This document shows positions 18,801 through 28,291 of a DNA stretch of 64,000 nt, piece after piece (position 1 is the stretch's first letter; each line of letters starts with the position of its first letter). The translations under genes and the position numbers were made by a program. The stretch comes from an uncultured Clostridia bacterium (GTDB lineage: Bacteria; Bacillota; Clostridia; Oscillospirales; Ruminococcaceae), in contig CALXAM010000043.1 of the NCBI GenBank assembly GCA_944386285.1, positions 58,589 to 122,588 on the forward strand. The letters run 5' to 3'. The notes beneath the pieces are model-generated. The model saw nothing but the letters and a program-made list of their open reading frames with translations, ran no database searches and was not told where the DNA came from.

Positions 18801-19440
18801 TTTTCGCCTTTTCTGACTGAGAACGAAGCGGTGCCAGACGGCTTTCCAGTTCTGTCATAATGTCACGCAGCCGCGCCAAATTCTCTTCCGCACGCACAAG
18901 ATTGCGCTGTGCCTCTGTTTTGCGATAACGGAATTTCGCAATTCCAGCCGCCTCTTCAAAGATCTCGCGCCGCTGTGTGCTCTTCGCCTGTACAATTTCC
19001 GCAATTTTACCCTGTCCAACCAATGAATATCCATCTTTTCCGAGACCGGTATCCAAAAGACTTTCCTGCAAATCACGAAGCCTGATTGGTTTGCGGTTCA
19101 TCATATATTCACTTTCACCCGATCGGTCGTAGCGACGTGTAATCGTCACTTCATCTTCATCGATGTGAAGTGTTCGATCTGTATTGTCAATCGTTAAAGA
19201 TACCTCCGCAAACCCTTGTGGTTTCCGTGTTTTGGTACCGGTAAAGATGACATCTTCCATCTTATCACCGCGCAGTGTCTTTGTGGACTGCTCACCCAGT
19301 ACCCACCGTACAGCGTCACTGATATTACTCTTACCGCTGCCGTTTGGGCCGACAACCGCTGTGAGTCCGCTTCCAAACGTCACCTTTGTCTTATCCGGAA
19401 ACGATTTAAACCCTTGGATTTCCAGACTTTTTAACCGCAA
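15865..19440 (-). CDS. smc: Chromosome segregation ATPase SMC
   Basis: A 1191-residue SMC protein. The Walker A motif GPNGSGKSN lies at about residue 31. It is followed by a long coiled coil, a hinge at about 500-640 (GGSMTGGSKNK), the return coiled coil, and the C-terminal head with signature LSGGEQAFVAIA and Walker B CILDEIEAALDD. SMC dimers with ScpA/ScpB load at parS sites and align chromosome arms. The start is TTG 19440, 9-10 bases after AAAGGAG. It overlaps the end of the radical SAM gene by 35 bases. Confidence 0.96.
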   Translation of the reverse strand: MRLKSLEIQGFKSFPDKTKVTFGSGLTAVVGPNGSGKSNISDAVRWVLGEQSTKTLRGDKMEDVIFTGTKTRKPQGFAEVSLTIDNTDRTLHIDEDEVTITRRYDRSGESEYMMNRKPIRLRDLQESLLDTGLGKDGYSLVGQGKIAEIVQAKSTQRREIFEEAAGIAKFRYRKTEAQRNLVRAEENLARLRDIMTELESRLAPLRSQSEKAKTFLTLSAEKKELEVSIWTDTIESSNRALKDQSDKLLVSNQRLTETDALLKENETQSAAAFEEMQNCMVQADALRQEKTRMQAEVSAAESECAVLENDIRHNEEQASRTELEILQTDQTVQEAAQRVQEKQDEAQKIKDKAQSLLKEQTDSEEKRTAIFEHRAELSKKEQAEREKLHTATLDQSSAQLAKQAASESLAQLNADAQRRAQMIAHQKEQLALYEQSILQADGLIQSVSEQMEREKNARAGLSIKKESREKKCSALNEEIRLVERKLTEASQKKKLLEAMEQSLDGYAYSVKEVLKRGQRGVLSGIHGTVSSCITVKDQYATAIETALSGSLQHIITENEQNAKAAIRLLQAEKLGRATFLPLSAVKGNRLDCRGFERFDGFVGLACTLVSFAPKYQGIIDSLLGRVVVAEDLDAAVSIAKANQYKFRVVTLDGQVVNAGGSMTGGSKNKSTGLLSRRNEISELQVSIETLTEKKQTLSESFSAVEQEVKKLSAEILASEAQSRTMSEDSIRAQSEKERLSALIAQAREQISHERDDEQMRAERAKSFEQTIEMLSNREAAAEKQIEQIEQVLSSLKEEILKTENDQQETEQDTGRIRDAYNEAMKEYALLCQEIDMIKRTAEMGADQKERLHALCAQFKHENEEIRIKIAQKRARCEQLQTRFGEVDREIAAFSVKRQEAEKKTTALREEERKLQQIREQYMSESVRLEERKAQIQKTFDELIEKLWTEYELTRVEASKLAKPIEDLPKANMQLSTVRNKIRALGSVNVDAIEEYREVNERYTFLTHQVSDAEQAKRELLKLIDELTQQMKTVFTENFEQINRHFKQIFVDLFGGGRAELTMTDPSDVLETGIEIHVEPPGKVIKNLTLLSGGEQAFVAIAIYFAIMRVHPAPFCILDEIEAALDDVNVDKYAAYLKTLSAQTQFIMITHRRGTMEAADVLYGVTMQEDGVSKLLTLTLSDTNTTNLLSAE

Positions 19441-20443
19441 TGCTCTCACTCCTTTCCACTGAAATACTACCGACCGAAACATTCGGGTTCGGTTTTATCT
19501 GAAGGAAAACCCCTCTGTTTTGAAATAACTGCACATTCTTTCGCTGATGTCCGATCGCTTTGGACACACAGGACGGATGTACCCAAACGACATAATGACC
19601 CGGCATCTGTTCGGACAGTACCGACTCCATTTTTCGTTTATAAAGAACTGTTTCACACAGCTCCCGAAATGCGGGATGATATAACCCACCCACTCTGTTC
19701 GCACTGAGAGAAACGGAATCCTGCAGTCCAAGCCGGATGACTGGAATCCCATGCGCAGAAAAAAGCGCCAGCAAGTCTGCGCATACTTCCACCGCATCGT
19801 CAAACGCCATCGGCACATACTCCCCTGACGCGTACAACGACGCAAGCCTTGTCCCTTTTACAATAACCGTCGGATAAATGCGTACAAAATCAGGCGCAAG
19901 CGCACACAGTTCAGACGCCGTATAGCGTGCATCGGAACAACGCGTATCACCGTAAAGTCCTACCATCATTTGAAGGCCGAGTGAAAATCCCGCTGTCCGG
20001 ATTCGATCTGAGGCACTGCGCACATCTGACGCCGTATGACCGCGTCCGTTTTTGATTAGCACCTCATCACGCATCGACTGTGCGCCTAACTCAATTGTTT
20101 TTACGCCGTATTGCTTTAACAGTGAAAGCATTGGTGCTTCCACCGCATCCGGACGTGTAGACACACGGATTCCCGCGCAGTCCCCGCGTTCCACAAAAGG
20201 AAACGCCGCCGTCAGATACGCACGCACTGTTTCTTCTCCGATTGCAGTAAAACTGCCGCCAAAAAAAGCCACTTCCATATCGGATGTAAGCCGCCCATTT
20301 GCGCATGCGTATGAAAGCGTTTTTGCAACATCCTGTGGTGTTACTGGGATTTCCTGTCCGGAAATCGCATGCTGCTCACAGAAACTGCATTGATGCGGAC
20401 AACCGCGATGCGGAATAAAAAACGGGAACGTCTTATGTCTCAT
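19406..20443 (-). CDS. Radical SAM protein, Elp3-like clostridial family
   Basis: A 345-residue radical SAM protein with the iron-sulfur motif CPHQCSFC (CX3CX2C) near residue 14, FFGGSFTAIG at about 60, and GLQMMVGLYGDT. It resembles the catalytic half of Elp3 without the acetyltransferase domain. The gene lies between rnc and smc, a recurrent clostridial location. A tRNA or rRNA modification role is plausible but not shown. Its ATG overlaps the rnc stop by 11 bases. Confidence 0.85.
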   Translation of the reverse strand: MRHKTFPFFIPHRGCPHQCSFCEQHAISGQEIPVTPQDVAKTLSYACANGRLTSDMEVAFFGGSFTAIGEETVRAYLTAAFPFVERGDCAGIRVSTRPDAVEAPMLSLLKQYGVKTIELGAQSMRDEVLIKNGRGHTASDVRSASDRIRTAGFSLGLQMMVGLYGDTRCSDARYTASELCALAPDFVRIYPTVIVKGTRLASLYASGEYVPMAFDDAVEVCADLLALFSAHGIPVIRLGLQDSVSLSANRVGGLYHPAFRELCETVLYKRKMESVLSEQMPGHYVVWVHPSCVSKAIGHQRKNVQLFQNRGVFLQIKPNPNVSVGSISVERSESIAVKKSGNPRV

Positions 20444-21122
20444 ATCCCATCAGCGACAGTGCTTCTTTCGCGGCAAGCTGTTCCGCCTGCTTTTTGCTTC
20501 GTCCGGTTCCTGTACCAATCACGTTTGAGTTTAAATGTACCTCAACCGTGAATGCCTTATTGTGATCAGGACCTGTTTCTCCAACCAACACATATTCAAT
20601 TTTTTCTTCACGATTTTTCTGAATAATCTCCTGAAGCGCCGTTTTATAGTCGCTTAATACACTGATCCGATGAATATCCATATGTTTGGGCATGAATCGG
20701 AGCACAAAATGCTTCGCCGGCTCATAACCGCCATCTAAATAGATTGCTGCCAATACTGCCTCAAACGCATCGGATACAACAGACGGACGCGTACGTCCGC
20801 CGGTATTTTCTTCGCCTTTTCCAAGCAGGATAAAATCGCCAAGTCCGATCTCATTTGCAAATTTAAACAGACTCTTTTCACACACAAGCGAAGCACGAAG
20901 CTTCGTAAGATCACCTTCCGGCTGATGGCGATAGTGTGAAAATAAATATTCTGCAACAATCAGTGACAGCACAGAGTCACCCAAAAATTCGAGTCGCTCA
21001 TTGTCTTTTAAATTCCGCCGCCCTTCATGTGAATACGAGGAGTGCGTCAGTGCCTCACTCAACAGAATCGGATTTTCAAACGAATATCCAATCGCTTCTT
21101 CTATTTTTTTAAACTGTTCCAT
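20433..21122 (-). CDS. rnc: Ribonuclease III
   Basis: A 229-residue protein: RNase III catalytic domain (about 1-150) with signature NERLEFLGDSVLSLIVAEYL, followed by a dsRNA-binding domain (about 155-225). It cleaves double-stranded RNA, including rRNA precursors. The start overlaps the plsX stop by 14 bases. The usual acpP between plsX and rnc is absent. Confidence 0.97.
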   Translation of the reverse strand: MEQFKKIEEAIGYSFENPILLSEALTHSSYSHEGRRNLKDNERLEFLGDSVLSLIVAEYLFSHYRHQPEGDLTKLRASLVCEKSLFKFANEIGLGDFILLGKGEENTGGRTRPSVVSDAFEAVLAAIYLDGGYEPAKHFVLRFMPKHMDIHRISVLSDYKTALQEIIQKNREEKIEYVLVGETGPDHNKAFTVEVHLNSNVIGTGTGRSKKQAEQLAAKEALSLMGYET

Positions 21123-22146
21123 CGTTTTGTCTTTCCTTGTTCTGGGTTTGCTGTTTTAATTGCGCCATCGATGATGTAATCGCACCGATCACATCCATCT
21201 CGACAAAGTCGCGCGCCTGACGGATTGCGTTCTTAAACGCATTTCCGTTTGAACTGCCGTGTGCCTTAATCACCGGCTTGGAAATTCCTAAAAGCGGTGC
21301 GCCGCCGTATTCGGTATAGTCCATCTTTTTCTTAAAGCCTTTTACTTTTTTAAGCACCAGTAAACCGGCGAGCGTTCCCATAAACGAACTTTTGAAAATA
21401 TCTTTAAGCGCATTGCCGATCATTTTGCCAAGTCCCTCGGTAAGCTTTAAGATGACGTTTCCGGTAAAGCCGTCGGTAATCACGACGTCAGCGTCGCCGC
21501 GCGGAATATAACGCGGTTCGATGTTGCCCGTAAAATGGAAGAGATCGCTGTCTTTCATCATTTCATGAACACCAAGTTCGAGTGCACGGCCTTTTGTTTC
21601 CTCTGCACCAATATTAACAACCGCCACACGCGGCGAAGCAACCTTCATGATTTTTTCCATATAGACGGAACCCATGACACCAAACTGCACAAGCATTTCA
21701 GGACGACATTCGACATTCGCACCTGCGTCCATAAGCATATAGCAGCCGCTTTCCGACGGAATGATGGGCGCAAGCGTTGCACGCCGCACACCCTTAATCC
21801 GGCGCAGCATCAAAGAAGCGCCGACGACCATTGCACCGGTGCTGCCGGCACACACAACTGCGTCGCCTTTGCCCTCATTTAACAGTTCAAACGCTTTCGC
21901 CATAGAGGAATCTTTATATTCCGTCATGATATCCTGCGGATGTGCGTCCACAGGAATCACACTTGGCGCATGAACGATTTCGATCCCGTCCAGTGAAATA
22001 TTATTCTCTTTTGCACACTGTAATAGTTTCTGCTCATCACCGGTCATAATGATCGAAACGCCATATTCATCAACCGCCATCCGGCTGCCCTCAAGCACCG
22101 CTTTCGGCGCATCATCTCCGCCAAATCCATCGATGATAATTTTCAT
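21109..22146 (-). CDS. plsX: Phosphate acyltransferase PlsX
   Basis: A 345-residue PlsX protein starting MKIIIDGFGGDDAPKAVLEG, with CAGSTGAMVVGASL and a long GGAPLLGI segment. It converts acyl-ACP and phosphate into acyl-phosphate, the donor for PlsY in phospholipid synthesis. Its ATG overlaps the trmFO stop by four bases. No acpP or fapR is adjacent. Confidence 0.96.
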   Translation of the reverse strand: MKIIIDGFGGDDAPKAVLEGSRMAVDEYGVSIIMTGDEQKLLQCAKENNISLDGIEIVHAPSVIPVDAHPQDIMTEYKDSSMAKAFELLNEGKGDAVVCAGSTGAMVVGASLMLRRIKGVRRATLAPIIPSESGCYMLMDAGANVECRPEMLVQFGVMGSVYMEKIMKVASPRVAVVNIGAEETKGRALELGVHEMMKDSDLFHFTGNIEPRYIPRGDADVVITDGFTGNVILKLTEGLGKMIGNALKDIFKSSFMGTLAGLLVLKKVKGFKKKMDYTEYGGAPLLGISKPVIKAHGSSNGNAFKNAIRQARDFVEMDVIGAITSSMAQLKQQTQNKERQNDGTV

Positions 22147-23465
22147 AGTTCTTCCCTCTCTTTTTGTAATACCTCATCAAGTGCCGAAAGTGCACGTTCT
22201 GCAAGCTGACGGTACCGTTCCTTTTTGTCGCGTATCGGTTCATCAAGCGGCGGCAAAATGCCCATATTGGCACCCATCGGCTGAAAATCGGTCACTGTTT
22301 CATCCGAGATATACCGGCTCAATGCACCGCTCATGGTTTGCGCAGGCAGTGAAAGCGGTGATTTTCCATGTAAATAACGGAACATATTTTTCGCCGCAAC
22401 AATGCCGCTCATCGCCGATTCCATATAACCTTCCACACCGGTCATCTGTCCTGCAAAATAGAGTCCCGGACGTGTTTTCAGCGCAAACGAAGCCGAAAGC
22501 AATCGCGGTGAATCTAAAAACGTATTTCGATGCATGACGCCATAGCGGGCAAACTCCGCATGTTCAAGCCCCGGAATCATCGAAAAGACGCGCTTTTGTT
22601 CACCGAATTTCAGATTCGTCTGAAATCCTACCAAATTGTAAAGCGACCCTTCCGCATTTTCCTTTCGGAGCTGGACGACTGCCCACGGACGATGACCTGT
22701 CCGCGGATCGCGCAGTCCCACCGGCTTTAACGGTCCGAAACGAATCGTATCTGCACCGCGCTTTGCCATCACTTCGACCGGCATACAGCCTTCATAAACT
22801 GTAACGCTTTCATCACTGCGGTCGAATGCGTGCAGCGGCGCTGATTCTGCTGAAATCAGTGCTTCGTAAAAACGTTCATATTCCTCTTTATTCATCGGAC
22901 AGTTTAAATAGTCATCATCGCCGCGCCCATAACGGGACGCCGCAAAGACAACCGTACGATCGATACTGTCAGCCGTGACAATCGGCGCCGCTGCATCGTA
23001 AAAGCTGAGCCGCTTTTTGTGCACCAATTCACTGATCGCATCTGCCAGCGCATCCGATGTAAGCGGTCCGCTTGCGATAATGCAATTTTCCTCCGGAATC
23101 GCAGTCACTTCTTCTGAGATCACTGTAATATTCGGATGAGATTTGATTTTCTCGGTAATATAATCAGAAAACCGTGTGCGGTCAACCGCCAACGCACCAC
23201 CTGCTGCAACACTGCATGTTGCAGCGCTTTGCAGTGTGAGCGATCCCATTCGACGCATTTCTTCTTTTAAAAGTCCTGCTGCACTTTCAATGCGCGCAGC
23301 TTTTAATGAATTGGAGCAGACAAGCTCAGCAAATCCACTATAGTGATGTGCAGGTGTATAGCGATGCGGCTTCATCTCATACAGACGAACAGAAACACCG
23401 TGCTGTGCAAGCCAGTAAGCTGCCTCACAGCCTGCAAGTCCTGCACCGATTACTGTAACATTCAT
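22143..23465 (-). CDS. trmFO: Folate-dependent tRNA m5U54 methyltransferase TrmFO
   Basis: A 440-residue flavoprotein with the dinucleotide-binding motif VIGAGLAGCEAAYWLA at the N-terminus and conserved ELVCSNSLKA and GVEGYMESAMSG blocks. It uses methylenetetrahydrofolate and FAD to make m5U at position 54 of tRNA, in place of SAM-dependent TrmA. Its start overlaps the topA stop by four bases, the widely conserved topA-trmFO pair. Confidence 0.96.
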   Translation of the reverse strand: MNVTVIGAGLAGCEAAYWLAQHGVSVRLYEMKPHRYTPAHHYSGFAELVCSNSLKAARIESAAGLLKEEMRRMGSLTLQSAATCSVAAGGALAVDRTRFSDYITEKIKSHPNITVISEEVTAIPEENCIIASGPLTSDALADAISELVHKKRLSFYDAAAPIVTADSIDRTVVFAASRYGRGDDDYLNCPMNKEEYERFYEALISAESAPLHAFDRSDESVTVYEGCMPVEVMAKRGADTIRFGPLKPVGLRDPRTGHRPWAVVQLRKENAEGSLYNLVGFQTNLKFGEQKRVFSMIPGLEHAEFARYGVMHRNTFLDSPRLLSASFALKTRPGLYFAGQMTGVEGYMESAMSGIVAAKNMFRYLHGKSPLSLPAQTMSGALSRYISDETVTDFQPMGANMGILPPLDEPIRDKKERYRQLAERALSALDEVLQKEREEL

Positions 23466-25549
23466 TCGTCTTTCAATCCTCTTTCATAACCGCACGATTC
23501 GTTGGAACAATAGATTTTTCCATTGCGCCCGCTCTTTTTCAAAAGGGTTTTACCGCACTTCGGACAGTGCTCCGCAATCGGCGGGTCCCAAGACAAAAAC
23601 GAACAATCCGGATTTTTTTCGCATCCGTAAAATTTCTTTCCTTTTTTCGATTTTTTCTCGAGAATTTTTGAACCGCACAGCGGACATTCGCCCGGCATTT
23701 CATTGACAATGCGTTTGGTGTTTTTACATTCCGGATATCCCGGGCAAGCGAGAAACTTCCCAAACCGTCCGCTCTTGATAACCATTTTGCGTCCGCAGTT
23801 TTCACAAATCACATCTGTTTCCTCATCCGGAATCCGATATGATTTTCCTTCCGTTTCGGCTTCTGCTTTTGCGAGCGTTTCCTCAAAGCCATCATAAAAG
23901 CTGTGCAGCACGGCAGTCCACGATTTATCGCCTTCTTCGATTTCATCGAGATCCTTTTCCATATTTGCGGTAAAATCAGCGTCTACAATCTTTTCAAAGT
24001 GATCTTTCATAAGCTTTGTGGTCACTTCACCGAGTTCTGTCGGTTTTAATTGCTTACCATCACGCTCTACATAATTTCTGCCTAAAATCGTTGTAATGGT
24101 CGTTGCATAGGTACTTGGACGGCCGATGCCGTTTTCCTCAAGTTCTTTAATCAGTGACGCCTCTGTATAGCGCGGCGGCGGCTGTGTAAAATGCTGGCTG
24201 CCCTTGACTTCTTTCGGATCAAGATAATCCTTTTCAGCAAGCGGCGGTAACACACCGCCCTCTTCCTTTTCTTCATCGCGGCTCTCTGTATAAAGCACGG
24301 TAAAACCGTCAAATTTCACGGTGAAGCCGGACGCTTTAAACGTATAACCTGCGGCGTCAATCTGTGCTGCCACCGTATCAAGCAAAGCACTTGCCATCTG
24401 ACTTGCAATAAAACGTTCCCAGATCAATTTATATAACTTATACTGATCAGTCGTCAGGCTCGCTTTCACTTTGTCCGGCGAAAGCTCCGGTACCGACGGA
24501 CGAATTGCCTCATGCGCATCCTGTGCATTATTTTTCGATTTATAAACGCGCGGTGTCTGCGGAATATATGCTTTTCCATATGTCTGCTCAATATAAGACG
24601 CAGCTGCCTGTTTTGCCTCGTCGGAAATCCGCAGAGAGTCGGTTCTCATATACGTGATCAAACCGATTGCACCAAGGCCCTCTACATCGACGCCTTCATA
24701 AAGCTCCTGTGCCGCTTTCATGGTGCGGCGCGCCTGGAACCCGAGCTTACGGGACGCCTCCTGCTGCATCGTTGACGTAGCAAACGGCGGCGCCGGTGAT
24801 TTCTGACGCACCCGGTTTGTCACTGAAGTCACCTGATACTCTGCATTTTGAACCGAAGCTAAAATTGCGTCGGTTTCTTCCTTTGTATGCAGGTCAATTT
24901 TTTTGCCGTCTTTTCCATAAAACTTTGCAACAAACGGCTTATCGGAGGACTGTGCTTTCAAAAGTGCTTCAATCGACCAATATTCCTGCGGCACAAAATT
25001 GCGGATTTCCTCTTCTCGGTCAACGATCATGCGCACGGTAACGGACTGCACCCGGCCTGCGGAAAGGCCGCTTTTGACCTTTTTCCACAAAAATGGACTC
25101 AGTTTATAACCAACAAGCCGATCAAGAATTCGGCGTGCCTGCTGAGAATTGACAAGCGCTTCATTCACCTTGCGCGGCGATGCCATTCCGCTTTTGACGC
25201 CGCTTTTCGTGATCTCATTAAACGTCACGCGGTTTTTTTCATTCAAATCGACACCAAGCAGCTGTGCCAAATGCCACGAAATCGCTTCACCCTCGCGATC
25301 CGGGTCGGTTGCAAGATAAATTTTGTCTTTATCTTTTGCTGCTGCTTTTAATTTTTTAATCGTTTCCGACTGTTTACGAATGTTAATATATTTTGGCGCA
25401 AAATCATTTTCAGTGTCCACACCAAGGCGTGATTTTGGGAGATCACGCACATGCCCCATGGATGCAACGACTTCATAATTTCGGCCCAGGTATTTTTTAA
25501 TTGTCTTCGCCTTTGCCGGCGATTCCACAATGACCAGTTTCTTTGCCAT
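23462..25549 (-). CDS. topA: DNA topoisomerase I
   Basis: A 695-residue type IA topoisomerase. A Toprim domain lies at the N-terminus (VIVESPAKAKTI and the acidic TDPDREGEAI). The catalytic tyrosine is in LITYMRTDSLRIS near residue 300. Three C-terminal zinc ribbons carry four-cysteine sets (CENCG, CPLCG and CPKCG). It relaxes negative supercoils through a 5'-phosphotyrosine intermediate. It follows dprA on the same strand (dprA-topA-trmFO), a classic Firmicutes order. Confidence 0.97.
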   Translation of the reverse strand: MAKKLVIVESPAKAKTIKKYLGRNYEVVASMGHVRDLPKSRLGVDTENDFAPKYINIRKQSETIKKLKAAAKDKDKIYLATDPDREGEAISWHLAQLLGVDLNEKNRVTFNEITKSGVKSGMASPRKVNEALVNSQQARRILDRLVGYKLSPFLWKKVKSGLSAGRVQSVTVRMIVDREEEIRNFVPQEYWSIEALLKAQSSDKPFVAKFYGKDGKKIDLHTKEETDAILASVQNAEYQVTSVTNRVRQKSPAPPFATSTMQQEASRKLGFQARRTMKAAQELYEGVDVEGLGAIGLITYMRTDSLRISDEAKQAAASYIEQTYGKAYIPQTPRVYKSKNNAQDAHEAIRPSVPELSPDKVKASLTTDQYKLYKLIWERFIASQMASALLDTVAAQIDAAGYTFKASGFTVKFDGFTVLYTESRDEEKEEGGVLPPLAEKDYLDPKEVKGSQHFTQPPPRYTEASLIKELEENGIGRPSTYATTITTILGRNYVERDGKQLKPTELGEVTTKLMKDHFEKIVDADFTANMEKDLDEIEEGDKSWTAVLHSFYDGFEETLAKAEAETEGKSYRIPDEETDVICENCGRKMVIKSGRFGKFLACPGYPECKNTKRIVNEMPGECPLCGSKILEKKSKKGKKFYGCEKNPDCSFLSWDPPIAEHCPKCGKTLLKKSGRNGKIYCSNESCGYERGLKDE

Positions 25550-25572
25550 AATGCCTCCACACCATTTTACAC

Positions 25573-26808
25573 TTATTTTTCTTCCTCACCGCCTACGTAT
25601 CTTCCGCCGATCGGAGAGGAAATCGCACCCGACAGCTCAAGATCTGTCAAAACGGAAAATAGCGTTCCGACATCAAGCTGACACAAAATTGCTAACTCGT
25701 CAATCGTTTTGGGGTGCGTATCTAAATGATTATACACCATTTTGTGTATTTCATCAAATGCTGTTTCTTCACTTTCTTGCTTTTTTTCACCTGCTCCTTG
25801 CCGGATTGGTGGTTTTGCTTCCTTTTTTTGAGATTTTGCCGTTCCGGATTTCTTGGAAAGTGCACGCATTGAAACAATTCCCGCACTCGCGTAATCTCCT
25901 TTTAATGAAGAAAGATCCATTCGCTGTGAAAATCCGGCATAAAGCGGAAGAGCGATATCTTCGGCAGCAAAGACCGGAACCGCACCGTCTCGCAAATAAC
26001 GAATCACACCGCCATAATTCGGATCAAACAAATCACATGGCGGTACGCAATAAAGTTCTTTTCCCTGATTGAGTGCATGTTCCGCTGTCAAAAGTGTTCC
26101 GCTGCGAATCGGCGCTTGTACAATTAACACCCCGACAGAAAGCGCTGACATCAATCGGTTACGAACCGGAAAGGTACGCGGTGTAACGGTTGTCCCCGGA
26201 GGATATTCCGAAACCAGCGCGCCGCCGCTGTTTAAAATCGCACGTTTAAGTTTTCCATTCTCCGCAGGATAGTTGATGTTCAAACCACAAGCAAGTACTG
26301 CAATCGTTTTTCCGCCTGCTTCGAGTGCCGCACGATGCGCCTGTGCATCCACGCCGACTGCACATCCACTTACAATCGTACATCCTGTCTTTGCAAGATC
26401 CATTGAAAGCTGTCTTGTCACCGCCAGGGAATATTCACTTGCTTTGCGTGTTCCAATCACCGTAACAACCGGTTCCTCATCAATGCCTGAAAATTTTCCC
26501 AGCACATACAAAACAGTCGGCGGATCATATAACTGCAAAAGCCGTTTCGGAAAATCGGAATCATCGGGTGTCAGTACACGAATCCGATAGTGTGCACAAT
26601 CGTTTAAAATGCGGTCGGCACGTTCGATCATTGTGCGTTTCACGCTCTTTGCTTCTTTTGGCGTTAAAATTTTGCATGAAGCAAGATCCGATTCATCCGC
26701 CTCATAAACCGCTTTCGGTGAACCATAGTGTGCAAGCAGCCGGCTTGGGAGTGGACTTCCATACGGGAAGCATTGAGAGAGCCAAATATAATATCGTACT
26801 TCACTCAT
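25573..26808 (-). CDS. dprA: DNA processing protein DprA
   Basis: A 411-residue protein, longer than the usual 360-380. Segments: an N-terminal SAM-like domain, the Rossmann fold with VTVIGTRKAS and SGCAVGVDAQAHRAAL (about 105-310), and a winged-helix tail (about 345-405). A Lys/Glu-rich linker (about 310-345) accounts for the extra length. DprA loads RecA on incoming single-stranded DNA in transformation; no com genes are in this window. GGAGATG precedes the ATG. Confidence 0.94.
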   Translation of the reverse strand: MSEVRYYIWLSQCFPYGSPLPSRLLAHYGSPKAVYEADESDLASCKILTPKEAKSVKRTMIERADRILNDCAHYRIRVLTPDDSDFPKRLLQLYDPPTVLYVLGKFSGIDEEPVVTVIGTRKASEYSLAVTRQLSMDLAKTGCTIVSGCAVGVDAQAHRAALEAGGKTIAVLACGLNINYPAENGKLKRAILNSGGALVSEYPPGTTVTPRTFPVRNRLMSALSVGVLIVQAPIRSGTLLTAEHALNQGKELYCVPPCDLFDPNYGGVIRYLRDGAVPVFAAEDIALPLYAGFSQRMDLSSLKGDYASAGIVSMRALSKKSGTAKSQKKEAKPPIRQGAGEKKQESEETAFDEIHKMVYNHLDTHPKTIDELAILCQLDVGTLFSVLTDLELSGAISSPIGGRYVGGEEEK

Positions 26809-26821
26809 ACAAACATCTCCT

Positions 26822-27610
26822 TCAACGATTCATTTCCCACATTAAAATACATGCAGCCATCGAAGCATTCAGCGATTCTGTATTTCCTTTCATCGGAATG
26901 GTAATCCGATGATCTGCGATTTGTGCGATTGTCTGCGGCAATCCGTTGCCCTCATTTCCGATCAGCAAAAGACTGTCCTGCGAAAAGGAAAAAGTACCAA
27001 TTGACTGAGCATCTGCATCAACCACCGACGCATATACCACTGCACCATGGCTCTGAAATTGTTTCATTATCTCTGCTGCATCCGGTACAACATGTACCTG
27101 CATACGAAACAGAGATCCCATCGTGCTGCGAATGACCTTTGGATTGTAGATATCACACGTTTTTTGCGTCACAAGCACGCGGTCAATTCCCACTGCCTCA
27201 GCCGTCCGGATAATTGTACCCACATTTCCTGCATCCTGTAAATCAACGAGCAGGATACTCTTTCCTTTGTGTTCTATTGTATCGCAGGACGTAAAGTTGT
27301 CAAGTTTTCTTGCAATCGCGTAAACACCTTGCGGCGTCTGCACCTGAGAAAGCTTTGATTCCAAACACGCCTCAATCAAAAACACCTGTTTGCTTGCTTT
27401 TATAATTTCCTCCTGATGAGGAAGCCGTTCAAAGCACTGCTGTGTCACAAAAAGTGTATCAATGAGAACACCGCTGCGCACTGCTTCGTACACAAGCTTT
27501 ACCCCTTCAACAGGAAATGCTCCCGCCTCCGTCCGTGCGGATTTCGAAGTGCACAGCTTCACATAACGCTTAATTTGCCGGTTGTCTTTGGATGAGATTT
27601 GTTCGAACAA
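26822..27610 (-). CDS. TrmH/SpoU-family RNA 2'-O-methyltransferase
   Basis: A 262-residue SPOUT methyltransferase with an N-terminal L30e-like substrate-binding domain (about 15-90). The knot region has motif 1 QDAGNVGTIIRTAEAVG, motif 2 LLIGNEGNGLP and motif 3 TIPMKGNTESLNASMA. It probably methylates a 23S rRNA ribose, as in the YsgA/RlmB group. The start is TTG 27610, preceded by AAAGGCGGA, just after the rplT terminator; any longer frame would read through that terminator. It overlaps nothing and may share transcription with dprA. Confidence 0.88.
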   Translation of the reverse strand: MFEQISSKDNRQIKRYVKLCTSKSARTEAGAFPVEGVKLVYEAVRSGVLIDTLFVTQQCFERLPHQEEIIKASKQVFLIEACLESKLSQVQTPQGVYAIARKLDNFTSCDTIEHKGKSILLVDLQDAGNVGTIIRTAEAVGIDRVLVTQKTCDIYNPKVIRSTMGSLFRMQVHVVPDAAEIMKQFQSHGAVVYASVVDADAQSIGTFSFSQDSLLLIGNEGNGLPQTIAQIADHRITIPMKGNTESLNASMAACILMWEMNR

Positions 27611-27640
27611 CGTTTGTTCCGCCTTTCTTTTCACAAATAC

Positions 27641-27669
27641 GAAAAACGCCCGAGTCGTTTGACCGGGCG
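27641..27669 (-). terminator. Terminator of the infC-rpmI-rplT operon
   Basis: Minus-strand CGCCCGGTC and GACTCGGGCG arms with an AAAC loop are followed by TTTTTC, 11 bases after the rplT stop. Confidence 0.88.
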
Positions 27670-27680
27670 ATTTTTTTAAA

Positions 27681-28034
27681 TTACAGGTGTGCTTTTGCCT
27701 GCTCACAAAGAGCGGTGAAAGCAGCAGCATCATGAATTGCAATCTCAGAAAGCATTTTGCGGTTTAATGTAACGCCAGCTTTTTTCAATCCATTCATAAA
27801 GGTGGAGTAGTTCATGCCGTTTGCTTTGCAAGCAGCAGAGATACGGGTGATCCACAGTCTTCTGAAGTCACGTTTTTTCAGTCTGCGGCCGATGTACGCA
27901 TACTGACCGGATTTCATCACAGCCTCTTTTGCAGTTTTAAACAGCTTGCTTTTGCCGCCCCAGTAACCTTTTGCAAGTTTGAGCGTTTTATTTCTTCTCT
28001 TACGAGTAGCCATTGCTCCTTTAATACGAGCCAT
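27681..28034 (-). CDS. rplT: 50S ribosomal protein L20
   Basis: A 117-residue basic protein with full-length family features ([20 protein letters not shown] and [20 protein letters not shown]). It is an early assembly protein of the 50S subunit. In Firmicutes L20 represses its own operon by binding the infC leader, which here contains a suitable hairpin. It is the last gene of infC-rpmI-rplT. Confidence 0.98.
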   Translation of the reverse strand: MARIKGAMATRKRRNKTLKLAKGYWGGKSKLFKTAKEAVMKSGQYAYIGRRLKKRDFRRLWITRISAACKANGMNYSTFMNGLKKAGVTLNRKMLSEIAIHDAAAFTALCEQAKAHL

Positions 28035-28068
28035 AATTTAGTACCTCCGTTTATTCTTCCTATGTTAA

Positions 28069-28266
28069 TTATTTGTACGGGATCAGCTTTTTGATTGCTG
28101 CAACGTTTGTTTTATCTGCATACGCACCCATACGAAGCGCTCTTTTGCGTTTGGTTGTTTTCTTGTTGAGGATGTGGGATTTGTTTGCATGCGCACGTTT
28201 TACTTTGCCGTTTTTGGTCAATTTAAAACGTTTTTTCGCACCGGTATGTGTTTTTACTTTAGGCAT
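28069..28266 (-). CDS. rpmI: 50S ribosomal protein L35
   Basis: A 65-residue basic protein ([20 protein letters not shown]) of normal length. It is a 50S component with the invariant infC-rpmI-rplT context. A good AGGAGG precedes the ATG. Confidence 0.98.
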   Translation of the reverse strand: MPKVKTHTGAKKRFKLTKNGKVKRAHANKSHILNKKTTKRKRALRMGAYADKTNVAAIKKLIPYK

Positions 28267-28291
28267 GGTAAAAAAGCCTCCTTGATTTTAA